The notes under the pieces: generated by a model
Databases searched by the model: none
What the model was told of the DNA's origin: nothing
What the model saw: the letters and a program-made list of their open reading frames with translations, nothing else
Part shown: positions 35,534 through 43,958 of the stretch, one piece after another
How the letters are laid out: each line of letters starts with the position of its first letter
How positions within the stretch are numbered: position 1 is the first letter of the stretch
Position numbers and translations under genes: made by a program
NCBI RefSeq assembly: GCF_000160575.1
Contig: NZ_GG697128.1
Span: forward strand, 448,561 to 512,560
Source of the DNA: Weissella paramesenteroides ATCC 33313
GTDB taxonomy: Bacteria > Bacillota > Bacilli > Lactobacillales > Lactobacillaceae
Length of the DNA: 64,000 nt
Reading direction: 5' to 3'

Positions 35534-37141
35534 TTATTTCTTATAAGCTTCTTTAAAGTCAAACGTTGCTCCATAAGTATTCACCAACAACCCTTTAATG
35601 TTCGGTCGAATCAATGCCGGTATCGACTGATGTCCTAATGTCACGACAGGTAATTCACTGTGAATTCTTTGTTCAGCTTGCAATAAATCTTGATAGCGCT
35701 TGTCTGGCTGATTCACATCATTCCCATTTGCTCGTGCGAGCGCTGAATCATATTTTTTATCGTTAAATTGAGAAATATTGATACCACTATCACTTTGAAT
35801 CATATTAAGAAAACTCATTGGATCTGCGTATTCTCCACCCCATGAAGTCAACACAATGTCAAAGTCATGTGATAATTGCGCTTTAACCCTCGCTGCCTTT
35901 GGTTGAAACTTAACCGTTAATTCAACACCGGGTAAATTATTTTGTAACTGACTCTGTACATATTGTGCTTCGACCTTACTTTGATCGTCATTATCGGCTA
36001 GTAACGTTAATTTTATTTTTTTCACATTACTTTCAGCTAAACTATTTTTAGCATCTCGCTTATTAAATGTATATTTTTTGCTGTTGGCATCTTTACTAAA
36101 ATCACGCTGGTTATCAGGATTTTTGATCGTATTCTCAGGCGTAAAGGCATTTCCACTACGTTCAATTCCATTGAGAACCTTATTTGTTAATCCCTTCGTA
36201 TTAATGGCCTGTTTGATTGCAACACGTACTTTTTTATTTTGCAGATATCTATTCTTCAAATTCAATCCTAAAAAGTCAGTTCTACCATTCTTGATAGTAT
36301 GGTATGCTTGATTATTCTCATTTGCTCGAACTTGATCAGCAGTTAGTGATGTATAGTCAGATTTACCTGCTTTATACAAATTATAACCAGTTGTATTATC
36401 AGTCACTGTTTGAATATTAATTTTATTTGTAGTAACTTCCCCTTTATCCTCATAATCATTATTTTTCACTAATTGATACGACTTATCTGATCCATTCCAA
36501 TTTTTTAGTACAAATGGCCCATTCGACAATGATTTATCAGCTGATGTACCATATGCCTTACCAACTTTCATTACAAATTTTTTAGGTTGCGGATAGAACG
36601 CTGTCCCTGTCAGAATACTTTTAAATGCTGGATCAGGGTTATTCAAGGTAATTTTTAATGTTTGACTATCAAGTGCTTCGACACCGAGGTCAGAAGCAGG
36701 CTTCTTTCCATTTGTCACTGCTGTCGCATTTTTAATATTATTGGCTAACGTTGCCCCATTAGACTTATTTTTTGGATCAACAGTCTGCTGTATACCAAAG
36801 ACATAATCACTTGCTGTCACTTTTTCATGATTAGACCACCTTAAATTATCTTTTAAATGAAAAACATATTCATGGCCACCCTTAGATACATCAACCGACT
36901 TAGCATCAGCTAATTGGGGTTGATTATGCTTCCCATATCGATATAACCCTTGCCCTGTTTGTGTGATGATTTCTGTACCAGTAGAATCATTCGCCTGTGA
37001 TGGATTCATTGTTGTCAAATCTGCAGATTCTGTCCAGTTTATCGTTTGATTCGCATAGACTACTTTGTCTTGAAACAAACTTATACTAGTCGCAGTTGAT
37101 AACCCCACCATCAATATAAACGATATTTTTTTAATTCTCAT
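35534..37141 (-). CDS. Oligopeptide-binding protein (OppA family), without lipobox
   Basis: Extracellular solute-binding protein family 5, 535 residues. A signal peptide spans about residues 1-30 and probably ends VVYA. The mature part opens NWTESADLTTMNP, and YVFGIQQTVDP and LSNGPFVLKNW are family features. OppA proteins in Gram-positives are normally lipoproteins; no Cys follows the hydrophobic core here, so the protein would be released or held by an uncleaved helix. No permease or ATPase is adjacent. The ATG has GGAGA 6 bases upstream and sits just past a leader terminator. Confidence 0.88.
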   Translation of the reverse strand: MRIKKISFILMVGLSTATSISLFQDKVVYANQTINWTESADLTTMNPSQANDSTGTEIITQTGQGLYRYGKHNQPQLADAKSVDVSKGGHEYVFHLKDNLRWSNHEKVTASDYVFGIQQTVDPKNKSNGATLANNIKNATAVTNGKKPASDLGVEALDSQTLKITLNNPDPAFKSILTGTAFYPQPKKFVMKVGKAYGTSADKSLSNGPFVLKNWNGSDKSYQLVKNNDYEDKGEVTTNKINIQTVTDNTTGYNLYKAGKSDYTSLTADQVRANENNQAYHTIKNGRTDFLGLNLKNRYLQNKKVRVAIKQAINTKGLTNKVLNGIERSGNAFTPENTIKNPDNQRDFSKDANSKKYTFNKRDAKNSLAESNVKKIKLTLLADNDDQSKVEAQYVQSQLQNNLPGVELTVKFQPKAARVKAQLSHDFDIVLTSWGGEYADPMSFLNMIQSDSGINISQFNDKKYDSALARANGNDVNQPDKRYQDLLQAEQRIHSELPVVTLGHQSIPALIRPNIKGLLVNTYGATFDFKEAYKK

Positions 37142-37174
37142 AGATATTCTCCATTAAATAATAATTAACTAAAC

Positions 37175-37215
37175 AAAAAACGGCTAACCAGCACATTATG
37201 TGCTAACTAGCCGTT
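37175..37215 (-). terminator. Attenuator-type terminator before oppA
   Basis: On the minus strand CGGCTAGTTAGCAC pairs with GTGCTGGTTAGCCG (three G-U pairs), followed by TTTTTT, 34 bases before the oppA start. The 5' arm can instead pair with the upstream TAGCTAGCCG (37247-37256), giving a mutually exclusive antiterminator. Confidence 0.8.
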
Positions 37216-37247
37216 GTCTTTTTAAAAATGACAGGTTAATTTCTAGC

Positions 37248-37283
37248 GGCTAGCTATCGTTAATGCATAACTGATAGCTAGCC
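37248..37283 (-). promoter_or_regulatory. Upstream hairpin of the oppA attenuator
   Basis: Perfect 11-bp stem GGCTAGCTATC / GATAGCTAGCC with a 14-base loop, 17 bases after the leader-peptide stop. Its 3' arm overlaps the segment able to disrupt the terminator, so it would act as an anti-antiterminator. Confidence 0.65.
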
Positions 37284-37299
37284 CACAACAAATAGCCAA

Positions 37300-37374
37300 C
37301 TATCTCGCTGGCCACCACCATGAAATAGTTGCTGAGAGTACAACTTGATTAATTTCTGAATGAATTAATAACAT
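37300..37374 (-). CDS. Trp-rich leader peptide upstream of oppA
   Basis: A 24-codon ORF with a good ribosome site (AAGGAG, 8 bases from ATG) encodes a peptide ending SWWWPAR, with three consecutive Trp codons at 19-21 followed by Pro-Ala-Arg and TAG. Short leader ORFs with runs of one regulatory codon ahead of alternative hairpins are typical of transcription attenuation, as in trp operons. Here the controlled genes are peptide binding and an amidohydrolase, suggesting a Trp-sensing control of uptake. A signalling or antimicrobial peptide is less likely, since it lacks an export or processing motif. Confidence 0.7.
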   Translation of the reverse strand: MLLIHSEINQVVLSATISWWWPAR

Positions 37375-37412
37375 TATGATTTCTCCTTGCATGTCTTACT
37401 AGAATTTATTTA

Positions 37413-37440
37413 ATTATAACGCTGGTATGAGAAAAATCAA
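37413..37440 (-). promoter_or_regulatory. Promoter of the leader-oppA-amidohydrolase unit
   Basis: Minus strand TTGATT, 16-base spacer, TATAAT; it predicts a transcript beginning about 30 bases before the leader ORF. Confidence 0.75.
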
Positions 37441-37454
37441 TAAATAATTAAAAT

Positions 37455-37484
37455 AAAATTAAAAAATGTTTATTTTTTAATTTT
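37455..37484 (-). terminator. Terminator of the aro operon
   Basis: Perfect AT-only stem AAAATTAAAAAAT / ATTTTTTAATTTT with a 4-base loop and following T-rich minus-strand sequence; it overlaps the stop codon of the last gene. Confidence 0.65.
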
Positions 37485-38175
37485 CAAAATCAGCAATCAG
37501 GACACGGCTACCAGCAGACTGATCTGCCGGATCTGCTTGACCAAATGCTGCCTGTGACAAATGGAGTTTCGCAACTTCGACACCAAAATAATCTTGAATT
37601 AAATCTTGCACAAACAATAGTAATGCTTGTGAATCAAGCTCTGTTTCATGGATTAATACTGGTCCCTTGTTTTTAAAAACTTCTGCATTGCGTAAATTGT
37701 CTACTTTTTGTTCTAGTGCTGGCAATCCGGCTACTAAATGATAAACCACATGGTTCTCATGAACCCATTTTGTTAAATGAACAACATGTCGTAAATCAGT
37801 TAATCCAATTGGTAAAATCAAATCAGCAGCGATTGCAGTTAACTGCATAGGTTCTTGGGCTTGCTTTTGAATGGCACTCGTTAGAGCGGTTGTATCTAAA
37901 GTAAAATGCCCATTATAATCAAGCATGGCCTGCCCTAGCAACATTTCGACACGAGTAACATATCCAATCCGGTCAAACTGTGGATTAGTCGCTAATTCTT
38001 GAGCCAAGTGCTGTTTAAAAATATCAGGTGCTCGCCAATCAAGGCGTAATTTTGCTTGATTTAGAGCAATATCATCACCGACCGCATGAAATGTAATCAA
38101 CGTATACCCCATGGTGCCAGGTATCTTATCGATTACAGCCTGTCTATCTTCTGAAAAAAAACGACTATTATACAT
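37477..38175 (-). CDS. Unrecognised protein at the end of the shikimate operon
   Basis: Soluble 232-residue protein with no signal peptide or membrane helix. I recognise no family: there are no TyrA nucleotide motif, PheA GPxGTFS-type motif, chorismate mutase signature or kinase loop. Visible features are an RLDWRAPDIF segment near residue 45 and LTAIAADLILPIGLTDLRHVVHLTKW in the centre, with Asp and Gln enrichment in the C-terminal third. Its start overlaps the aroD end by 8 bases, so it is translated with the shikimate enzymes and probably serves aromatic metabolism. Confidence 0.8.
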   Translation of the reverse strand: MYNSRFFSEDRQAVIDKIPGTMGYTLITFHAVGDDIALNQAKLRLDWRAPDIFKQHLAQELATNPQFDRIGYVTRVEMLLGQAMLDYNGHFTLDTTALTSAIQKQAQEPMQLTAIAADLILPIGLTDLRHVVHLTKWVHENHVVYHLVAGLPALEQKVDNLRNAEVFKNKGPVLIHETELDSQALLLFVQDLIQDYFGVEVAKLHLSQAAFGQADPADQSAGSRVLIADFEN

Positions 38176-38899
38176 ATGATTCTCCCCATTTATGTAACAG
38201 TGTTGCTAAAGGCATTTGACCTGGTGCTGATGCCTCATTAACAACTGCGAAAGTCAATTGTGAACCAAATCGATAACCAAGCTCACGTGACACCATCCCC
38301 AATTCACCCATTGACATCGTAATCAAAGGCACATCACTTTCGTTCGCAGCAGTTGCCGTTGCCTGCAGTAACCGTTCAACATCCGTGGCATCTTTTGGCA
38401 TGACCGCAAGTTTCGCAATGTCGATTGGTAGCTTTGTCATCTGTGCTAGACATGCGTCTAAACGAGCAGGTGTTGTGCTAAAGTTATGCTTTGATCCGAT
38501 AACCTTGACATCTTTAGGTATCAATTTCAATAGCTCTTGCTGATCTGCTAATAAAGTTACCTCAATATCAACGGCTTCAACACCAGCTTGTATCGCGTCA
38601 TGATAGACACTTTGATAGCGATCATGATGATAGGTTAATTTTCCCCCTTCATCAACAGTTCGCCAAGTAAAAATCATCGGTTTATTTAATATTTCGTGCA
38701 CCTGGCGAATGTTAGTCACTGTTAATTCAGATAAATCCAACAAGAAATCAATACGCCATTCCACAACATCTGCAGGTGTTTGACGCAATGTTTGTGCTGT
38801 CGATTTTATTTCAGCAATTGTTTTGTCAACCATTGGCACAGCCACTAGTGGTCGCCGTTCAGTGGCTACTGCACTACCTATTTTCAATCGTTTCATCAT
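38168..38899 (-). CDS. aroD: 3-dehydroquinate dehydratase, type I
   Basis: Schiff-base-forming dehydratase of 243 residues for the third shikimate step. EWRIDFL near residue 46, TWRTVDEGG, the His of SKHNFSTTP and the QMPLATLL C-terminus fit type I AroD; the Schiff-base Lys is probably in IAKLAVMP. It starts 26 bases inside the 3' end of aroK and overlaps the following unknown gene. Confidence 0.92.
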   Translation of the reverse strand: MMKRLKIGSAVATERRPLVAVPMVDKTIAEIKSTAQTLRQTPADVVEWRIDFLLDLSELTVTNIRQVHEILNKPMIFTWRTVDEGGKLTYHHDRYQSVYHDAIQAGVEAVDIEVTLLADQQELLKLIPKDVKVIGSKHNFSTTPARLDACLAQMTKLPIDIAKLAVMPKDATDVERLLQATATAANESDVPLITMSMGELGMVSRELGYRFGSQLTFAVVNEASAPGQMPLATLLHKWGESYV

Positions 38900-39401
38900 G
38901 ATATGCTTTCATATACTGACTGACTTCTTCAGCAACCTGTTCAGCAGTTTTGTTATCGGTGTAAATGGTTTCAGTAGCAATTTCGGCATATTTATCTAGA
39001 CGCTGTTCCCAAAGTTCAGCTAGTTCCAATAATGACTTGTTGCGAACAATTGGCCGTGAATTATCTTTGACTAATCGTTCAACAGTTTGGCCAAAAGAAC
39101 CTGATAGATAAATAACTGGCACCGTACTATTTTTTAATAATTGCCGGTTTGCTGCCAATTCAATAATGCCGCCACCAGTCGCCATAACCCCCTGCTTAAC
39201 TAGATTTTCTTGCAGAATGGTCTGCTCAAGTTGTCTAAACCCTAATTCACCAACCGTTGCAAAAATTTCACCGGGTGTTTGACCAGTACGTTGACTCACT
39301 AACTGATCCGTATCTAAAAATGCTAGGTTTGTTTTTTTGGCCAATAATTGACCCACCGTTGTCTTACCAGCTCCCATGAAGCCAATTAAAATTACTTTCA
39401 T
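38874..39401 (-). CDS. aroK: Shikimate kinase
   Basis: P-loop kinase of 175 residues that phosphorylates shikimate. Walker A GFMGAGKTTVG at residues 7-17, DTD near 31, the shikimate-binding GFRQLE and GGGI follow. It starts one base from the aroA stop. Standard length for the family. Confidence 0.94.
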   Translation of the reverse strand: MKVILIGFMGAGKTTVGQLLAKKTNLAFLDTDQLVSQRTGQTPGEIFATVGELGFRQLEQTILQENLVKQGVMATGGGIIELAANRQLLKNSTVPVIYLSGSFGQTVERLVKDNSRPIVRNKSLLELAELWEQRLDKYAEIATETIYTDNKTAEQVAEEVSQYMKAYHDETIENR

Positions 39402-39402
39402 C

Positions 39403-40695
39403 CTATTTTACGACCTCATTTAAGTCTCTAAAAAAATCTGGGTATGAAATATTCACTGCTTCTGCATTTGCTAGTGAAACTTCTCCCGTTGTTATCAGGG
39501 CAGCAATCGTTAACATCATTCCCACGCGATGATCACCACAGGAATCGATTGTCGTTGGTTGATCAACATGTAATGGTGTCCCACCATGAATATAAAACCC
39601 ATCTTCTCTAGGTTCAATATTGGCACCTAGCTTATTTAATTGTGTTGTTACCGTAGCGATGCGGTCACTTTCTTTCACATGTAGTTCACTAGCATCCGAA
39701 ATAATTGTGTCCCCTTGTGCTTGTGTCGCAACTAACACGATCAACGGTATTTCATCAATCATTGCTGGCACATCGGTCGCTGTGATTATCGTACTGTTTA
39801 ATGATTGTGAGTGTACTTGAATATCTGCCATTGGTTCACCATCACTTGATTCATTCTGATAGATAAACTGAGCCCCCATGCGCTGCAAAATCGTTAAGAT
39901 ACCTGTACGCGTTGGATTAATGCCGACTTGTTTAAGTGTTAATTGACTATTTGGTACAAGTAACCCGGCCACAAGCCAAAAAGCAGCCGAAGAAATATCA
40001 CCAGGCACGCGAATCGTTGTTGCCTTCAAGTGTGTCTGAGGTGCAATTTTAATTTGATTGCCTTCACGTTTCACCATCACGCCAAACGCTGCTAACATCC
40101 GTTCAGTATGGTCACGAGTCGCAATCGGTTCAATAATTGTCGTTTGTGATTTAGCTTGTAATGCCGCTAAAATAATTGCACTTTTTACTTGTGCAGAGGC
40201 AACTGGTAATTCATAAACTAACCCTTCAAGATAACGGGTGCCAAGTTTTGTAACTGGCAGATGATCATTTTTACTAACATAGCTCACCCCCATGGCACGT
40301 AATGGCTTAATCACACGTGCAAATGGTCGCTTAGACAAGCTGTTATCACCACGAAATGTAATCGCAAATGGTTGATTTGCCAATAATCCCATTAATAGTC
40401 GGGCTGTTGTTCCTGAATTTCCCATATCCAACATCTGCTTTGGCTCAACAAGTTCATTCAAGGACTTGCCATGAATGATTAAATCGTGATTTTCGGTACT
40501 AAATGTCACCCCTAAATTCGACATTGCCGTCACAGTTCGACGTACATCTTCAGAATCTAAAAGATGTTGTACTCTTGTATCACCTGACGCAATACTTCCA
40601 AGCATAACTGCTCGATGTGAAATACTTTTATCACCAGGCATTGTTAAAGTTCCCCGCAGTTGTTTCCCCGCTGTTTGTAACTTCATTTTGCCCAT
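39403..40695 (-). CDS. aroA: EPSP synthase (3-phosphoshikimate 1-carboxyvinyltransferase)
   Basis: Sixth shikimate enzyme, 430 residues. The phosphoshikimate/PEP site is seen in PGDKSISHRAVMLGS, GNSGTTARLLMG and the late KESDRI. Two in-frame ATGs lie 3 codons apart; the first is preferred because AGG sits upstream. Its glyphosate loop reads GNSGTTARL, with Thr after GNSG where class I often has GTA. Confidence 0.94.
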   Translation of the reverse strand: MGKMKLQTAGKQLRGTLTMPGDKSISHRAVMLGSIASGDTRVQHLLDSEDVRRTVTAMSNLGVTFSTENHDLIIHGKSLNELVEPKQMLDMGNSGTTARLLMGLLANQPFAITFRGDNSLSKRPFARVIKPLRAMGVSYVSKNDHLPVTKLGTRYLEGLVYELPVASAQVKSAIILAALQAKSQTTIIEPIATRDHTERMLAAFGVMVKREGNQIKIAPQTHLKATTIRVPGDISSAAFWLVAGLLVPNSQLTLKQVGINPTRTGILTILQRMGAQFIYQNESSDGEPMADIQVHSQSLNSTIITATDVPAMIDEIPLIVLVATQAQGDTIISDASELHVKESDRIATVTTQLNKLGANIEPREDGFYIHGGTPLHVDQPTTIDSCGDHRVGMMLTIAALITTGEVSLANAEAVNISYPDFFRDLNEVVK

Positions 40696-40720
40696 TATTT
40701 AACCTACAATTCTTTTCCAA

Positions 40721-41899
40721 TCAAAAATGCTTGATTTCTTCACGATATGCTGACACTTGCTCTTGCAATCGTGACAAGCTATCTGTATCAAATTTATCTA
40801 GTATCGCCTTTGCTAACTCAATAGCAACCATAGCCTCAGCAATGACTGCTGCAGCAGTTACTGCCGTTGTATCTGATCTTTCCGTTGACGCTCGGTGATT
40901 TTCATGCGTGTCAATATCAACACTTTGCATTGGTTGATATAATGTTGGGATTGGCTTAACAACCCCTCGAACAACAATCATTTCACCAGTGGTCATACCA
41001 CCTTCGAAGCCACCCAAATGATTGGCACCACGATAAAAGCCTCGTTCAGCTGACCAATAAATTTCATCCATCAGCTCACTACCATATTTGGTCGCATTCG
41101 CAAAGCCACCACCAAATTCAACACCCTTAAAAGCATTAATACCAACAATAGCGCGGGCAATTTTAGCATCTAATTTTTCATCAGCTGACACATACGATCC
41201 TAAGCCAGCAGGGACACCCGTTGCCATCACTTGCACCGTTCCACCAACAGTATCACGCTGACGTTTGGTTTGATCAATCACTTCACGCATTGCTTCATCA
41301 TCAGTAGCAGTCAATGTACGTGTGGGATAACTTTCAGTGATGGCACGTAATTCAGCTAACGTTTTATATTTGGTAAGTTGTGTCAAGTCTGAACTAGCTG
41401 GTCCAATATTGGTCACAAAGCCATGAACATCAATATCAAGTGCAGCTAATAATTTTTTAGCAACCGCCCCTACGGCAACTCGCATCACCGTTTCACGAGC
41501 AGATGAACGTTCTAAAACATTACGTAAATCCGCTTGATGACGATACTTCATACCACCAACTAGATCAGCGTGGCCTGGTCTAGGGCGCAAGACTTTACGC
41601 ATGCTATTTTCAACGGTAGCTGGACTATTTGGATCCATAATTTTTGACCAATGATTATGGTCATCATTGTGGACGTTTAAAGCAATTGGTGATCCCAAAG
41701 TGACTTGGTGACGGACACCTGACATAATTGTTACAGTATCTGTTTCAATGACTTGGCGCTGACCGCGACCATAACCATGTTGACGTCGTGCAAGCTGTTC
41801 ATTAATATCAGCAGCCGTAATTGTTAAACCAGCTGGAATACCTTCAATAATGGCAACCTCTTCTGGACCATGACTTTCTCCTGCTGTCATATATCGCAT
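40721..41899 (-). CDS. aroC: Chorismate synthase
   Basis: FMN-dependent enzyme of 392 residues that yields chorismate. The N-terminal TAGESHGPE, ARRQHGYGRGQRQVIE and RPGHADLVGGMKY match the family, as does RASTERSDTTAV near the C-terminus. It is 3 bases from the aroB stop, in the aro operon. Confidence 0.95.
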   Translation of the reverse strand: MRYMTAGESHGPEEVAIIEGIPAGLTITAADINEQLARRQHGYGRGQRQVIETDTVTIMSGVRHQVTLGSPIALNVHNDDHNHWSKIMDPNSPATVENSMRKVLRPRPGHADLVGGMKYRHQADLRNVLERSSARETVMRVAVGAVAKKLLAALDIDVHGFVTNIGPASSDLTQLTKYKTLAELRAITESYPTRTLTATDDEAMREVIDQTKRQRDTVGGTVQVMATGVPAGLGSYVSADEKLDAKIARAIVGINAFKGVEFGGGFANATKYGSELMDEIYWSAERGFYRGANHLGGFEGGMTTGEMIVVRGVVKPIPTLYQPMQSVDIDTHENHRASTERSDTTAVTAAAVIAEAMVAIELAKAILDKFDTDSLSRLQEQVSAYREEIKHF

Positions 41900-41902
41900 A
41901 AA

Positions 41903-42967
41903 TTACGATGCTCCTTCAATAAATTCTGTCATCTCTGCTAATGATTTTTTGATAATTACTGGTTGGCCAGGTTCTTTAACCGCAACTAATTGTAAGATAC
42001 CTGAAAGATTCTTCTTATCGTGTGCTAACTGCGCAATCATTGCTGGTTGGCTAACAAGAGCTGACGTAATTGGTAAGCCAACTACTCGTAACCGCTGGCT
42101 TAAGGCCTGTAAAAATTCAAATGAACTAACATTTTCGGCAACAAAGCGCTTGGTAATTGCAACCATACCTATTGACACTGCTTCGCCATGTCTTAAACCA
42201 CCGGCAGCAAGTAATTCGATGGCGTGACCAATCGTATGACCAAAATTAAGATACTTACGAATACCTGTTTCACGCTCATCTTGCATCACGATTTTTGCTT
42301 TATATGTGACAGATTGTGTAATTAATTCTGACGCATTTGTTAAAATATCATTAACCGTCTGAATCCTACCTGTTAGTTGCCAGAATTCACCACCTGCTAA
42401 TGCACTACTTTTAACCACTTCAGCATATCCTTCAACTAAATCTCGATTCGCTAAAGTTTTTAGATAGGTTGGATCGATCAGTACCAAATCAGGTTGATAA
42501 AATGTGCCCATAATATTCTTTGTTTGCCCTAAATTAATGGCCGTCTTACCACCAACACTCGAATCAACTTGTGCTGTCAATGATGTGGCAATTTGAATAA
42601 AGGCGATCCCACGCATATATGTTGCGGCTGTTAGTCCAGCTAGATCACCAATCACACCACCACCTAGCGCAATTACGCCATCCGCACGAGTAAAATATTT
42701 TTCAGCTAAACGCGCAATCGCCTTTTCAAGGCATGCCAATGATTTTGAGTGCTCACCCGCGGGTAAAACAAGGGTCGTTACTTGATAGCCAGCCGCTTGC
42801 AATTGGGTCACCGTATCAGATAAATAAAGTGCCGCAACATTTTCATCGGTCATCACTAATACCTGACGAGTTGACCATACCTGTTGAATTCTTTTGCCGA
42901 TTTCATGACGCATGCCTTTTAAAATCTGAACTTGATAGGTTTTTTCAGGAACGGAAACTGTCACCAT
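41903..42967 (-). CDS. aroB: 3-dehydroquinate synthase
   Basis: NAD- and metal-dependent cyclase of 354 residues. It shows PAGEHSKSL, the nucleotide-binding GGGVIGDLAGLTAATYMRG, and metal ligands in EGYAEVVKSS, NFGHTIGHAIE and RHGEAVSIGM. It follows the DAHP synthase gene by 9 bases. Confidence 0.95.
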   Translation of the reverse strand: MVTVSVPEKTYQVQILKGMRHEIGKRIQQVWSTRQVLVMTDENVAALYLSDTVTQLQAAGYQVTTLVLPAGEHSKSLACLEKAIARLAEKYFTRADGVIALGGGVIGDLAGLTAATYMRGIAFIQIATSLTAQVDSSVGGKTAINLGQTKNIMGTFYQPDLVLIDPTYLKTLANRDLVEGYAEVVKSSALAGGEFWQLTGRIQTVNDILTNASELITQSVTYKAKIVMQDERETGIRKYLNFGHTIGHAIELLAAGGLRHGEAVSIGMVAITKRFVAENVSSFEFLQALSQRLRVVGLPITSALVSQPAMIAQLAHDKKNLSGILQLVAVKEPGQPVIIKKSLAEMTEFIEGAS

Positions 42968-42976
42968 ATTATCACC

Positions 42977-43957
42977 TCATAATTCATGAATTGCTTTTGC
43001 TTTTGTAAATAAAGTCATCATTTGATCTGGTGTGAGAGCTTGTTTGCCATCAACCCATGCTTTGGCTGGTTGATCGTGAATTTCAATCATCAATCCTTGT
43101 GCACCTGCTGCAACCGCTGCTAAGCCAATTGGTGTCACATGATCAGAAACACCTGCTGCATGTGATGGATCAGCCAACACTGGTAAGTGCGTTAATTTTT
43201 GTAATACTGGAATAACACTGACATCCATTGTGTTTCGTAAATATTTTTGGTCAAAGCTGCGGATACCACGCTCCATCAAAATAATTTGTTGATTACCTTC
43301 AGATGCAATATACTCTGCCGCACTTAAAAATTCATCAACAGTCGCACTCATCCCGCGTTTCAACAGTACTGGTTTATTTTGTCGACCCAATGCCTTTAAT
43401 AAGGAAAAGTTTTGCATATTACGCGTGCCAACCTGAAAAATATCCGTATATTGACCAACCAACTCAACATCAGCTGGACTCATAATTTCAGTCATCATAT
43501 CCATGCCTAATGTATCGGCTGCGGCGCGATGCCAAACTAACCCCTGCTCACCGAGGCCCTGAAAACTATAGGGACTTGTCCGTGGTTTATAAGAACCTCC
43601 ACGTAAAATCGTTGCCCCTGCTGCCTTGGCAGCCTTTCCCATGGCTAAGACGTGCTCAGCAGACTCAATCGCATCTGGTCCCGCAATTAAGTTAAAATGC
43701 TGACCGCCAATTATTGAATGCTTGGTCTGAATAACCGTATCATCTGGTTGAAAAGTTCGACTAACTTGCATTGCGGCTGGATGATCCAAAATCACATCAA
43801 CAACCTGTTGCTCATTAATAAATGGTGCCTCGCTCATACGCTTTAAGTTTGCGAATCCCACCCGATTTTTCCATGCATAAACATGTTCCAGGTGATTAGC
43901 CTTTGCTTGTGCTAACGTCGCTTGTGCTGCAGACACATCTGCCATGATAACGATCAT
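42977..43957 (-). CDS. aroF: DAHP synthase (3-deoxy-7-phosphoheptulonate synthase), type I-beta
   Basis: First committed enzyme of the shikimate pathway, 326 residues. The KDO8PS-like barrel has LIAGPDAIES, the substrate-binding ILRGGSYKPRTSPYSFQG and VLADPSHAAG. The short N-terminal part (about 70 residues) resembles the ferredoxin-like regulatory domain of Thermotoga-type enzymes, implying aromatic amino acid feedback. The starting point of that domain may be one of several nearby Met codons. It follows aroE by one base. Confidence 0.9.
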   Translation of the reverse strand: MIVIMADVSAAQATLAQAKANHLEHVYAWKNRVGFANLKRMSEAPFINEQQVVDVILDHPAAMQVSRTFQPDDTVIQTKHSIIGGQHFNLIAGPDAIESAEHVLAMGKAAKAAGATILRGGSYKPRTSPYSFQGLGEQGLVWHRAAADTLGMDMMTEIMSPADVELVGQYTDIFQVGTRNMQNFSLLKALGRQNKPVLLKRGMSATVDEFLSAAEYIASEGNQQIILMERGIRSFDQKYLRNTMDVSVIPVLQKLTHLPVLADPSHAAGVSDHVTPIGLAAVAAGAQGLMIEIHDQPAKAWVDGKQALTPDQMMTLFTKAKAIHEL

Positions 43958-43958
43958 T

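Larger units (their letters stand above)
37142..37476. other. oppA leader region
   Basis: This 335-base gap contains, on the minus strand, the terminator of the preceding gene, a promoter, a 24-codon Trp-rich leader ORF, two alternative hairpins and an intrinsic terminator before oppA. Confidence 0.8.

Noticed and set aside
37300..37374. Leader peptide as a secreted pheromone
   Set aside because: No export signal, processing site or partnering regulator gene; the three Trp codons before alternative hairpins fit attenuation better.
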